Assembly (NCBI RefSeq): GCF_014268785.2
Contig: NZ_JABWRD020000004.1
Coordinates: forward strand, 87,470-151,469
DNA from: Pseudomonas shirazensis
GTDB taxonomy: Bacteria; Pseudomonadota; Gammaproteobacteria; Pseudomonadales; Pseudomonadaceae
Length of the DNA stretch: 64,000 bases
Direction of reading: 5' to 3'
Below, in pieces: positions 8,121 through 18,000 of the stretch (the first letter of the stretch is position 1; each line of letters starts with the position of its first letter). Both the position numbers and the translations under genes were made by a program. A model generated the notes under the pieces. It worked only from the letters and a program-made list of their open reading frames with translations. It was not told the DNA's origin and did no database searches.

Positions 8121-9809
8121 ATGCATGCCGACTTCTGGAATGACAAACGCCCGGCGGGCGTGCCTTCCTCCATCGATATCAATGCCTACCGCAGCGTGGT
8201 CGATGTGTTCGAGCGCTCCTGCAAGCGCTTCGCCGACCGCCCGGCCTTCAGCAACCTCGGCGTGACCTTGAGTTATGGCGAGCTCGAACGCCACTCGGCG
8301 GCCTTCGCCGCATGGCTGCAGGCCAATACCGACCTGGCACCCGGCGATCGTATTGCCGTGCAGATGCCCAACGTGCTGCAGTACCCGATTGCGGTGTTCG
8401 GTGCGCTGCGGGCCGGGCTGATCGTGGTCAACACCAACCCGCTGTACACCGAACGGGAAATGCGCCACCAGTTCAAGGATTCGGGCGCGCGTGCGCTGGT
8501 GTACCTGAACATGTTTGGCAGAAGGGTGCAGGAGGTGCTGCCCGATACCGGCCTTGAATACCTGATCGAAGCGAAGATGGGGGATCTGCTGCCTACCGCC
8601 AAAGGCTGGCTGGTCAATACCCTGGTCGACAAGGTCAAGAAGATGGTCCCGGCCTTCGATCTGCCGCAGGCAAAGTCGTTCAAGCAGGTGCTGCGCGAGG
8701 GCAGGGCGTTGAGCCACACACCGGTGCCGCGCAGCCTTGATGATGTCGCCGTGCTGCAGTACACCGGCGGCACCACCGGCTTGGCCAAGGGCGCCATGCT
8801 GACCCATGCCAATCTGGTCGCCAACATGCTGCAGGTACTGGCGTGCTTCTCCCAGCACGGCGCCGACGGCCAGAAGATGATCAAGGACGGCCAGGAGGTG
8901 ATGATCGCGCCGCTGCCGCTGTACCACATCTATGCTTTTACGGCGAACTGCATGTGCATGATGGTCACCGGCAACCACAACGTGCTGATTACCAACCCAC
9001 GTGATATCCCAGGCTTTATCAAGGAGCTGGGCAAGTGGCGTTTCTCGGGCTTGATTGGCCTGAATACGCTGTTCGTCGCGCTGATGGAGCACCCCGGTTT
9101 CAAGTCGCTGGATTTCTCGGCGTTGAAGGTCACCAACTCCGGTGGTACCGCTTTGGTCAAGGCCACCGCGGAGCGTTGGGAGAGCCTGACCAAGTGCCGC
9201 ATCGTGGAAGGCTACGGCCTGACCGAAACCTCGCCTGTGGCCAGTACCAACCCTTATGGGCAGCTGGCGCGGCTGGGCACAGTAGGCATCCCGGTAGTGG
9301 CCACGGCGTTCAAGGTCATCGATGACGATGGCAACGAGTTGCCCTTGGGCGAGCGCGGCGAGCTGTGTATCCAGGGCCCGCAAGTGATGAAAGGCTACTG
9401 GCAGCAGCCCGAGGCAACGGCGCAGGCGCTCGACAGTGAAGGCTGGTTCAAGACGGGTGACATCGCCGTCATCGATCCCGATGGCTACACGCGGATTGTC
9501 GACCGCAAGAAAGACATGATCATCGTCTCGGGCTTCAACGTGTACCCGAACGAGATCGAGGATGTGGTCATGGCCCACCCGCAGGTCGCCAACTGCGCTG
9601 CAATCGGGGTACCGGACGAGCGTTCCGGCGAGGCGGTGAAGCTGTTTGTGGTGGCCCGGGAAGGGGGCGTCAGCGTTGAAGAGCTGAAGGCCTACTGCAA
9701 GGCCAACTTCACCGGTTACAAAGTGCCCAAGCACATCGTCCTGCGCGATTCGCTGCCAATGACGCCGGTCGGCAAGATCCTGCGGCGCGAGCTGCGCGAC
9801 ATCGCCTGA
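8121..9809 (+). CDS. fadD2: Long-chain fatty acid-CoA ligase FadD2
   Basis: A 562-residue AMP-forming acyl-CoA synthetase. The P-loop-like motif YTGGTTGLAKGAML is near residue 214, GYGLTETSP near 365, and the fatty-acyl signature GWFKTGDIAVIDPDGYTRIV and DRKKDMIIVSGFNVYPNEIE near 450-480. It activates fatty acids with ATP and CoA for beta-oxidation. An AGAGGAA site precedes the ATG. It is paired with a second ligase downstream (about 60-65% similar by eye), matching the fadD2-fadD1 arrangement of pseudomonads; the numbering follows gene order in P. aeruginosa. Confidence 0.92.
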   Translation: MHADFWNDKRPAGVPSSIDINAYRSVVDVFERSCKRFADRPAFSNLGVTLSYGELERHSAAFAAWLQANTDLAPGDRIAVQMPNVLQYPIAVFGALRAGLIVVNTNPLYTEREMRHQFKDSGARALVYLNMFGRRVQEVLPDTGLEYLIEAKMGDLLPTAKGWLVNTLVDKVKKMVPAFDLPQAKSFKQVLREGRALSHTPVPRSLDDVAVLQYTGGTTGLAKGAMLTHANLVANMLQVLACFSQHGADGQKMIKDGQEVMIAPLPLYHIYAFTANCMCMMVTGNHNVLITNPRDIPGFIKELGKWRFSGLIGLNTLFVALMEHPGFKSLDFSALKVTNSGGTALVKATAERWESLTKCRIVEGYGLTETSPVASTNPYGQLARLGTVGIPVVATAFKVIDDDGNELPLGERGELCIQGPQVMKGYWQQPEATAQALDSEGWFKTGDIAVIDPDGYTRIVDRKKDMIIVSGFNVYPNEIEDVVMAHPQVANCAAIGVPDERSGEAVKLFVVAREGGVSVEELKAYCKANFTGYKVPKHIVLRDSLPMTPVGKILRRELRDIA

Positions 9810-9830
9810 CCCGTCTGGTCTAGGCACTGC

Positions 9831-9866
9831 AGAGGCAAGCAGCGGCGACGCGCTTGCCTCTCTTTA
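9831..9866 (+). terminator. Rho-independent terminator after fadD2
   Basis: A perfect 10-bp stem (AGAGGCAAGC at 9831-9840 and GCTTGCCTCT at 9852-9861) with an 11-nt loop is followed by CTTTAT. It lies 22 bp past the fadD2 stop, so fadD1 should have its own promoter. Confidence 0.8.
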
Positions 9867-10123
9867 TATGCATAGCCAGTAGATCAGCCCGCAGCAACCG
9901 GTTTGCGACATTTTGGCTAATTACTCTAAATATGACTTATATAATTCATTGAGTCATATTTGTGACCGTTTGGCCTGTTTTGGCCTCTAGGCGACCCTTG
10001 GCAAAGCTGATACTCTCGGCCCGCTTTCAGAGGATACGGTTTGCAATGAACCGGCGCCTTCTATCAATAATAAACGCATAAACGCGTATAAAGAATTCGC
10101 TGTTGCTCAAGGAGTTGGCTTCC
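9867..10123. promoter_or_regulatory. fadD1 upstream region with dyad symmetry
   Basis: The 257 bp between the fadD2 terminator and fadD1 are AT-rich. They contain a perfect inverted repeat, AAATATGACT at 9928-9937 and AGTCATATTT at 9952-9961, separated by 14 bp. Upstream, GCAACCGGTTTGC at 9894-9906 resembles half of a PsrA-type box (GAAAC-N4-GTTTC/G). Both are candidate operators. No clear -10/-35 pair could be assigned. Confidence 0.5.
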
Positions 10124-11821
10124 ATGATCGAAAATTTTTGGAAGGATAAGTACCCAGCCGGGGTAGCGGCGCAAATCAATCCTGATGAATTCCCCAATAT
10201 CCAGGCGGTGCTCAAGCAATCCTGCCAGCGTTTTGCCGACAAGCCGGCCTTCAGCAACCTGGGCAAGACCCTGACCTATGGCGAGCTGTACAGGCTGTCC
10301 GGCGCGTTTGCCGCGTGGCTGCAGCAGCACACTGACCTCAAGCCGGGCGACCGCATCGCCGTGCAGCTGCCGAACGTGCTGCAGTACCCGGTGGCGGTAT
10401 TCGGCGCCATGCGCGCTGGCCTGATCGTGGTCAACACCAACCCGCTGTACACCACGCGGGAAATGGAACACCAGTTCAACGACTCTGGCGCCAAGGCGCT
10501 GGTGTGCCTGGCCAACATGGCCCACCTGGCTGAAAAGGTGGTGCCCAAGACCCAGGTCAAACACGTCATCATCACCGAAGTGGCTGACCTGCTGCCGCCG
10601 CTGAAACGGCTGCTGATCAACAGCGTCATCAAATACGTGAAGAAGATGGTTCCGGCCTATCACCTGCCCAAGGCCGTACGTTTCAACGATGCCTTGGCCA
10701 AGGGGGCCGGCCAGCCGGTCAACGAAGCCAACCCGCAGGCCGATGATGTTGCCGTGCTGCAGTACACCGGCGGCACCACCGGGGTGGCCAAGGGCGCCAT
10801 GCTCACCCACCGCAACCTGGTCGCCAACATGCTCCAGTGCCGTGCGTTGATGGGCGCCAACCTGCATGAAGGCTGCGAGATCCTGATCACGCCGCTGCCG
10901 CTGTACCACATCTATGCCTTTACCTTCCATTGCATGGCAATGATGCTGATCGGCAACCACAACGTGCTGATCAGCAACCCGCGCGACCTGCCAGCGATGG
11001 TCAAGGAACTCGGCAAGTGGAAGTTCAGCGGCTTTGTCGGCCTCAACACGCTGTTCGTTGCCCTGTGCAACAACGAAGGCTTCCGCGCTCTGGACTTCTC
11101 GGCACTGAAGATCACCCTGTCCGGCGGCATGGCCTTGCAGTTGAGCGTTGCCGAGCGCTGGAAAGCCGTGACCGGCTGCGCCATCTGCGAAGGCTACGGC
11201 ATGACCGAGACCAGCCCGGTTGCTGCGGTCAATCCGGCTGAGGCCAACCAGGTCGGCACCATCGGCATCCCGGTGCCGTCGACGCTGTGCAAGATCATCG
11301 ATGACAGCGGCCAGGAGCTTGCCCTGGGCGAGGTCGGCGAGCTGTGCGTCAAAGGCCCGCAGGTGATGAAAGGCTACTGGCTGCGCGAAGATGCTACCGC
11401 CGAGATTCTCGATGCCGATGGCTGGTTGAAGACCGGCGACATCGCCTTGATCCAGACCGATGGCTACATGCGTATCGTCGACCGCAAGAAGGACATGATT
11501 CTGGTGTCCGGCTTCAACGTCTACCCTAATGAACTCGAAGACGTGCTCGCCGGCTTGCCGGGTGTGCTGCAGTGCGCTGCGATCGGTGTGCCGGACGAGA
11601 AGTCGGGCGAGCTGATCAAGGTGTTCCTCGTGGTCAAGCCGGGCATGACCCTGACCAAGGAGCAGGTCATGGAGCATATGCGCGCCAACGTAACCGGCTA
11701 CAAGGTGCCGCGTTATATCGAGTTCCGCGATGCCTTGCCAACCACCAACGTCGGCAAGATCCTGCGCCGCGAGCTGCGTGACGAAGAGCTGAAGAAGCAA
11801 GGTCTGAAAAAGACTGCCTGA
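10124..11821 (+). CDS. fadD1: Long-chain fatty acid-CoA ligase FadD1
   Basis: A 565-residue acyl-CoA synthetase starting at MIENFWKDKYPAG, with GGAG about 10 bp upstream; a TTG at 10103 would lengthen it without family support. Motifs parallel the upstream ligase: YTGGTTGVAKGAML, GYGMTETSPV, GWLKTGDIALIQTDGYMRIV and DRKKDMILVSGFNVYPNELE. The tandem pair probably arose by duplication; in P. aeruginosa the two ligases differ in chain-length preference. It has a separate upstream region and a terminator between it and fadD2, so separate control is likely. Confidence 0.93.
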   Translation: MIENFWKDKYPAGVAAQINPDEFPNIQAVLKQSCQRFADKPAFSNLGKTLTYGELYRLSGAFAAWLQQHTDLKPGDRIAVQLPNVLQYPVAVFGAMRAGLIVVNTNPLYTTREMEHQFNDSGAKALVCLANMAHLAEKVVPKTQVKHVIITEVADLLPPLKRLLINSVIKYVKKMVPAYHLPKAVRFNDALAKGAGQPVNEANPQADDVAVLQYTGGTTGVAKGAMLTHRNLVANMLQCRALMGANLHEGCEILITPLPLYHIYAFTFHCMAMMLIGNHNVLISNPRDLPAMVKELGKWKFSGFVGLNTLFVALCNNEGFRALDFSALKITLSGGMALQLSVAERWKAVTGCAICEGYGMTETSPVAAVNPAEANQVGTIGIPVPSTLCKIIDDSGQELALGEVGELCVKGPQVMKGYWLREDATAEILDADGWLKTGDIALIQTDGYMRIVDRKKDMILVSGFNVYPNELEDVLAGLPGVLQCAAIGVPDEKSGELIKVFLVVKPGMTLTKEQVMEHMRANVTGYKVPRYIEFRDALPTTNVGKILRRELRDEELKKQGLKKTA

Positions 11822-11827
11822 GCAGGC

Positions 11828-11863
11828 GGCGACTGCGCGGCAGCCCATGCCCGCGCAGTTGCC
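11828..11863. terminator. Stem-loop between convergent genes
   Basis: A 13-bp stem with one G-U pair (GGCGACTGCGCGG and CCGCGCAGTTGCC) and a 10-nt loop lies between fadD1 and the convergent oxidase. There is no T-tract on either strand, so it may be a weak terminator or only an mRNA 3' end stabiliser. Confidence 0.4.
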
Positions 11864-11873
11864 ACTGCAGCTG

Positions 11874-13181
11874 TCAGCGCAGTTTTTCCAGCATCTGGTA
11901 GTACCACATCCCCGCCGCCAGCAGCGGATTGCCGAGCAGCTCGCCCATTGGCACCTTGACGTGCTTGCAGCCGGCAAAGGTATCGAACTTCTCCAACGTT
12001 CCGGTCACCGCCTCAGCCATGATTTCACCCATGATGTGGCTGGTGGCAACGCCGTGCCCGGAATAACCCTGGCAGTACCAGACGTTCTCCGAGAGCTTGC
12101 CCAACTGCGGAATGCGGTTGACCACGATGCCCATCGCGCAGCTCCACTGGAACTCGATCGGCACGCCTTTGAGAGCGGGGAAGGTGCGCTCGATGCACGG
12201 CCGCAGCTCGCCGGCGATATCTCGTGAATCCTTGCCGGAGTAGTTGGCGCCGCCGCCGAACAGCAAGCGCTTGTCGGCGGTCAGGCGGTAGTAGTCGAGG
12301 ACAAAGCGGCAGTCGTACACCGCCAGATCCTCCGGGTTGATCTGCTCGGCCAGTTCGCCCAGTGGCGCGGTGGTGACGATGCCGCCCATCGCCGGGAAGA
12401 TCTTGCCCTTTAGCTGGCGCTTTTCCAGCTTGTGATAGACATCGCCGGCGAGCATCACTTGACGCGCCTCGATCCGGCCCTGGGCGGTGACTACCGCCGG
12501 GCGAGGGCCGTGAACGATGTCGAGTACCTCGGAATTCTCGAAAATCAAGGCGCCCATCGCGTGTGCCGCGCGCGCTTCGCCCAGACACAGGTTGAGCGGG
12601 TGCAGGTGCAGGTTGCGCATGTTCTTCAGGCCGCCCAGGTACAGCGGGCTCTGCAGGTAGCGGGCGACCCCGTTGCGATCGAGCAACTCGAGCTGATCAC
12701 CCATGCCGCGGCGTTGGGCCTCAGCGTGAAAGCTCTGCAGCTCGGCCATGTGCGATGGCTTCATCGCGGTGTGCAGGTGGCCGCGCTTGAGGTCGCACTC
12801 GATGCCGTAGCGTTGCACCCGTTGCTCGATGATCTCGTGGCCGCGCCAGCGCAGTTGCCAGATGAAGTCATCGACCTCGCTGCCGAGGCGCGCGCTCATC
12901 TGCTGGCGCATCGCCTCGTCGCCGGACAGGCTGCCCGTCACCTGGCCGCCGTTGCGCCCGCTGGCGCCCCAGCCGATGCGATTGGTTTCGACAATGGCCA
13001 CCTTGAGCCCACGTTCGGCCAGCTCGACCGCCGTGGCTACGCCGGTGAAACCGCCGCCGATGATCGCCACATCGACCTGGTGCGTACCCTGCAGGGTTGG
13101 GTACTGGCTATGGTCGTTGACAGTGGCGCTGTAGTAGGACGGCGCGCGCTGGGCCGAACCCTTGTTCAGTGCTGCGTTCAT
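11874..13181 (-). CDS. FAD-dependent oxidase, gamma-glutamylputrescine oxidase-like (PuuB)
   Basis: A 435-residue DAO-family flavoprotein. The FAD-binding motif VDVAIIGGGFTGVATAVELA starts near residue 36, followed by GWGASGRNGGQVTG typical of PuuB/YgaF-like oxidases, and a C-terminal GYSGHGVATSHIMGE. Such enzymes oxidise gamma-glutamyl-polyamines to the aldehyde with hydrogen peroxide release. It lies 30 bp downstream of a glutamine synthetase-like gene whose product would make the gamma-glutamyl amide, supporting a polyamine or amine degradation pair. The true amine substrate is unknown. Confidence 0.87.
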   Translation of the reverse strand: MNAALNKGSAQRAPSYYSATVNDHSQYPTLQGTHQVDVAIIGGGFTGVATAVELAERGLKVAIVETNRIGWGASGRNGGQVTGSLSGDEAMRQQMSARLGSEVDDFIWQLRWRGHEIIEQRVQRYGIECDLKRGHLHTAMKPSHMAELQSFHAEAQRRGMGDQLELLDRNGVARYLQSPLYLGGLKNMRNLHLHPLNLCLGEARAAHAMGALIFENSEVLDIVHGPRPAVVTAQGRIEARQVMLAGDVYHKLEKRQLKGKIFPAMGGIVTTAPLGELAEQINPEDLAVYDCRFVLDYYRLTADKRLLFGGGANYSGKDSRDIAGELRPCIERTFPALKGVPIEFQWSCAMGIVVNRIPQLGKLSENVWYCQGYSGHGVATSHIMGEIMAEAVTGTLEKFDTFAGCKHVKVPMGELLGNPLLAAGMWYYQMLEKLR

Positions 13182-13211
13182 GCGAATTCCTTGAGATGAA
13201 AAGGGTAGGGC

Positions 13212-14576
13212 TCAGGCCTGATGCAGGTACCAGCGCCAGTCCTGCTCGCCGACTTCGGCCATGAACTGGCGGTACTCGGCGCGCTTGACCTTGAGGTATA
13301 CCCCGAGAAAATCCTCGCCGAGAGCCTCTTTGGCCCAGGCCGACTGCTCCAGTGCATCGAGCACGGTCAGCCAGTCGGTGGGCAGGTGTTCGGTGGCCTG
13401 GGCATAACCGTTGCCCGTCACCGGCGCGCCGGGGTCGAGCTGTTCGCGCAGGCCCTGATGGGTGGCGGCGAGAATCGCCGCAGCCGCCAGGTACGGGTTG
13501 GCGTCGGCGCCGCAGATGCGGTGTTCGATGTGCCGGCTGTTGGCCGGGCCACCTGGCACGCGCAGGCTCACGGTGCGGTTGTCGACGCCCCAGGTCGGCG
13601 CCAGCGGCGCGTAGCTGTTGGCCTGGAAGCGGCGGAACGAGTTGGCGTTGGGGCAGAACAGCAACAGCGATTCATGCAGATGGCGGAGCATGCCGGCGAC
13701 TGCCTGGCGCAGCAGCGGCGTGCCGGCCGGATCTTCACTGGCAAACAGGTTGCGACCCTCGGCGTCGGCCAGGCTCAGGTGCATGTGCATGCCGGTGCCG
13801 GCCAGTTCGGCGAACGGCTTGGCCATGAAGCACGCCTGCATCCCGTGGGCATGGGCAATGCCCTTGACCAGGCGCTTGTAGCGCACGGCCTGATCCATCG
13901 CCGCCAAGGCGTCGCCGTGTTCCAGAGTGATCTCGACCTGGCCTGCGGCGTACTCGGAAATCGCCGTGCGCGCAGGGATACCCTGGGCTTTGCAGGCGGC
14001 GTACAGGTCAGCCAGAAACGGCTCGATCTGCTCCAGTTCGCGCAGGCCATACACTTGGGTGGCACGCGGGCGGCCGCCGTCGTTGTCCAGCGCGGGCTGC
14101 GGCCGGCCGTGGGCATCGCGCTGCTGGTCGAGCAGGTAGAACTCCAGTTCGCAAGCCATCACCGGGTGATAGCCGTCGGCTTTGAGCGCTTCGATGGTGC
14201 GCAGCAGGACGTGACGGGGGTCGGCAACACTGGCCGGCAGGCCTTCACGCGGGTGCATGCTGACTTGCACCGCTGCGGTTGGCACCCGCCGCCACGGCAG
14301 GCGCACCAGACTGCCCTGCAGGGGATAAGCGCGGCAGTCGATATCGCCGACGTCCCACACCAGGCCGGAGTTTTCCACGTCGTCGCCATTGATGGTCAAG
14401 CCAAGAATGGTGCTCGGCAGCGGCCTGCCGCTTTGGTACACCGCCAGCAGTTCGTCACGGTGCAGCAGCTTGCCGCGGGGCACACCGTTGGCATCGAGAA
14501 TGAACAGCTCGATCAGGTCGATATCGGGGTTATTGGCCAGAAACTGTTCGGCCTGCTCAAGGGGAGCAAAGTGCAT
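13212..14576 (-). CDS. Glutamine synthetase-like gamma-glutamyl-amine ligase (PuuA-like)
   Basis: A 454-residue type I glutamine synthetase family protein. Glu-rich metal motifs ACELEFYLLD and the ATP-binding motif KPFAELAGTGMHMHLSL are visible, with NSFRRFQANSYAPLAPTWG and EHRICGADANPYLAAAA typical of PuuA-like enzymes. The N-terminus is shorter than in GlnA and the adenylylation tyrosine region is not evident. It probably ligates glutamate to an amine. It forms an operon with the PuuB-like oxidase (30 bp gap). Confidence 0.87.
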   Translation of the reverse strand: MHFAPLEQAEQFLANNPDIDLIELFILDANGVPRGKLLHRDELLAVYQSGRPLPSTILGLTINGDDVENSGLVWDVGDIDCRAYPLQGSLVRLPWRRVPTAAVQVSMHPREGLPASVADPRHVLLRTIEALKADGYHPVMACELEFYLLDQQRDAHGRPQPALDNDGGRPRATQVYGLRELEQIEPFLADLYAACKAQGIPARTAISEYAAGQVEITLEHGDALAAMDQAVRYKRLVKGIAHAHGMQACFMAKPFAELAGTGMHMHLSLADAEGRNLFASEDPAGTPLLRQAVAGMLRHLHESLLLFCPNANSFRRFQANSYAPLAPTWGVDNRTVSLRVPGGPANSRHIEHRICGADANPYLAAAAILAATHQGLREQLDPGAPVTGNGYAQATEHLPTDWLTVLDALEQSAWAKEALGEDFLGVYLKVKRAEYRQFMAEVGEQDWRWYLHQA

Positions 14577-15054
14577 GGTGGATTCGCTCGCGGCTCATTG
14601 CTGAGGCGCACGGACCTGCACGCAATGGGCGCCAGGCCGGACTGGGTAAACCGGCGCAGAGACGCCGGGTGTGGTCAGTGCAACGCGGGCGAAAGATCGG
14701 GCGGGCGAGCGTGGCGGCAATGCCACAGGGCCCAGAAGGCGAGGATGATGTGCACCAGCGGATTTTCGCCGACACAGGCCCGGGCCTTCGGCAGCGAAGG
14801 GCGGGACGGCGGGCGTGCGGTGCGGGTGGGGACGCTCATGGGTCGATACTCCCATGGGCAGTAAGGTTGATTAAATCAGCGAATGGCTACCTTAAGTTAG
14901 CTGCTCGCTAAACATTCGCGCCAGCCATGCTCGCTGAGGTTCACGCGACCCGCGCCCGGCGCTGAAAGCAAAGATTCGGCAAATCTGCGACAATCGCCCC
15001 TCTTCGAATGCCAATCATGTACCAGCAGGCTCACCTGCATCATTAAAAAGCCCC
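14577..15054. promoter_or_regulatory. Intergenic region upstream of the PuuA-like gene and hrpA
   Basis: This 478-bp gap separates two divergent genes. Nested inverted repeats occur at 14879-14919: outer arms GCGAATG and CATTCGC, inner arms GTTAGC at 14896-14901 and GCTAAAC at 14907-14913. They are candidate operator elements for the amine-degradation pair. Reading frames across the rest are Arg/Pro-rich and look non-coding. Confidence 0.45.
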
Positions 15055-18000
15055 ATGACTGATAACGCCATCGACCAGCTGCTGAACAATCTCGACCACG
15101 CCATGATCGCCGACCGTCATCGTCTGCGCCGGCAACTGCACGAGCTGCGCAAGCGCCCGGACGAGGCCAAGCTGGCCTTGTGGGCAGACAAGGTGCAAGC
15201 CTCGTTCGACAAAGTCAGCGCGCGCCAGGCGAGTGTGCCGAGTATCCGCTACGACGACAGCCTGCCGATTGCGGCCAAGCGTGACGAGATCAAAAAAGCC
15301 CTGAGCGAACACCAGGTGCTGATCATCGCCGGCGAAACCGGCTCTGGCAAAACCACCCAGCTGCCGAAAATCTGCCTGGAACTGGGCCGCGGCAGCCATG
15401 GCCAGATCGCCCACACTCAGCCGCGCCGGATCGCTGCACGCAGCGTGGCCGCGCGGGTTGCCGAAGAGCTCGGCACGCCGCTGGGAGCATTGGTCGGCTA
15501 TCAAGTGCGCTTTGAAGATCAGAGCGATGCCAACACCTTGGTCAAGCTGATGACCGACGGCATCTTGCTGGCTGAAACCCAGCATGACCGCTTTCTTGAG
15601 CGCTACGACACGATCATCGTCGACGAAGCCCACGAACGCAGCCTGAACATCGACTTCCTGCTTGGCTACCTGAAGACCTTGCTGCACCGTCGGCCCGAGC
15701 TGAAGCTGATCATCACCTCGGCGACCATCGATCTGGAGCGCTTCTCCAAGCATTTCGACGATGCGCCGATCATCGAGGTGTCTGGCCGTACCTATCCGGT
15801 CGACACCTGGTACCGGCCGCTGACCAGCGAGCATGACGAGGAAGGCAACCAGGTCGAAGAAGACCTCAGCGTCGATCAGGCGATTCTGGCGACCCTCGAC
15901 GAGATCGCTGCGCACGAGCGCAGTGCCGGCAAGGGGCCGGGCGACGTGCTGGTGTTTCTGCCGGGCGAGCGGGAGATCCGCGACGCCGCCGAAATGCTGC
16001 GCAAGGCGCAATTGCGCCACACCGAAATCCTGCCGCTGTATGCGCGGCTGTCGCCGGCTGAGCAGCAGAAAATCTTCCAGTCGCACCCGGGCCGTCGCGT
16101 GGTGCTGGCGACCAACGTCGCCGAGACCTCGCTGACCGTGCCGGGCATCCGCTACGTGATCGACAGCGGTACCGCGCGCATCAGCCGCTACAGCTACCGG
16201 GCAAAGGTCCAGCGCCTGCCGATCGAGGCGGTGTCGCAGGCCAGTGCCAACCAGCGCAAGGGCCGCTGTGGCCGGGTCGAGCCGGGCATCTGCATTCGCT
16301 TGTACAGCGAAGATGACTTCAATGGCCGGCCGGCGTTTACCGACCCGGAGATCCTGCGTACCAACCTCGCCGCGGTGATCCTGCAGATGCTGCATCTGCG
16401 CCTGGGCGATATCGATGCCTTCCCGTTCATCGAGCCACCTGATGGCAAGGCCATCAGCGACGGTTTCAACCTCTTGCAAGAGCTGTCGGCGGTCAACCGC
16501 GAGAACCAGCTGACCCCGCTCGGGCGGCAATTGGCACGCCTGCCGATCGACCCACGGCTGGGGCGCATGTTGCTTGAAGGCGCGCGCCTGGGCAGCCTAC
16601 AGGAAGTACTGATCGTCACCAGTGCGCTGTCGGTGCAGGACCCGCGCGAGCGTCCACCGGAGCGTCAGCAGGCGGCCGATCAGGCTCATGCGCAATGGAA
16701 GGACGTCGACTCCGACTTCGCCGGGCTGGTCAATCTGTGGCGCGGTTTCGAAGAGCAGCGCCTGGCGCTGACCGCCAACCCGCTGCGCAACTGGTGCCGC
16801 AAGAACTTCCTCAACTACCTGCGCCTGCGCGAGTGGCGTGATGCCCATCGCCAGCTGGCGTTGATCTGCCGTGACCTGCAACTGACCGTGAACAAAGAGC
16901 CGGTCGATTATCAGCGCATGCACAAGGCTATCCTCAGCGGCCTGCTCAGCCAGATCGGGCAGAAGACCGAAGAGGGTGATTACCTCGGTGCGCGGCAGCG
17001 GCGCTTCTGGATTCATCCATCGTCCGGCATCGGTCGTAAGCGCCCGCAGTGGGTGATGGCCGCCGAGCTGGTCGAAACCACCAAGCTGTATGCGCGCATG
17101 GTCGCCAAGATCGAACCGGACTGGATTGAGCCGTTGGCCGGCCACCTGATCAAGAAGAACCACTTCGAGCCGCACTGGGAGAAGAAGCGTGGCCAGGTGG
17201 TCGCCTTCGAGCAGATCACCCTCTATGGGCTGATCCTGGTCGGTCGCCGCCCGGTGCATTACGGCCCGATCGATCCGGTGGTTTCGCGTGAGCTGTTTAT
17301 CCGCGAAGGGCTGGTTGGCGGCGAAATTCAGTCGCGGGCCAAATGCCTGACGGCCAACAAGCGCCTGCTCGAGCAGCTCGACGAACTCGAGGCCAAGGCC
17401 CGCCGCCGGGATATTCTGGCCGACGAAGAAACCCTCTACGGTTTCTACGAAGCACGCCTGCCGGCAGAGATTCACCAGACCGCGACCTTCGATGCCTGGT
17501 ACCGCATGACCAGCCAGAAGGACGCCAACCTGCTGATCATGCGCGAAGAGGACGTGCTCGCCCGCGAGGCCAGCGAAGTCACTGCCGCGCAGTATCCGGA
17601 CACCTTGAAAATCGGTGATCTGAGCCTGTCGCTGAGCTATCACTTCGAGCCCAATCATCCACGCGACGGCGTCACCGTGCGGGTGCCGGCGCCGCTGCTG
17701 CCGAGCCTGCCGGGCGAGCGTCTGGAGTGGCTGGTGCCGGGCCTGCTCGAAGCCAAGTGCATTGCTTTGGTGCGCAGCCTGCCCAAGGCGCTGCGCAAGA
17801 ACTTCGTGCCGGTGCCGGACTTCGTCAAGGCGGCGCTTTCGCGCATGACCTTTGGCCAGGGCAGCCTGCCTCAGGCCCTTGGCCAGGAGTTGCTGCGCAT
17901 GACCGGTGCGCGCGTCTCGGACGAAGCCTGGGCCGAAGCCGTCGAGCTGGTCGAGAGCCATCTGCGGATGAACATCGAAGTGGTCGACGGCGAGGGCAAG

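Noticed and set aside
7884..9827. 647-residue minus-strand frame opposite fadD2 (and a similar one opposite fadD1)
   Set aside because: Composition is His/Gln/Arg-rich without motifs, and the plus strand has complete acyl-CoA ligases; the parallel frames in both paralogues reflect shared codon pattern.
14595..14855. 86-residue minus-strand frame upstream of the PuuA-like gene
   Set aside because: Arg/Pro/Ala-rich with no recognisable domain and no ribosome-binding site; likely promoter DNA.
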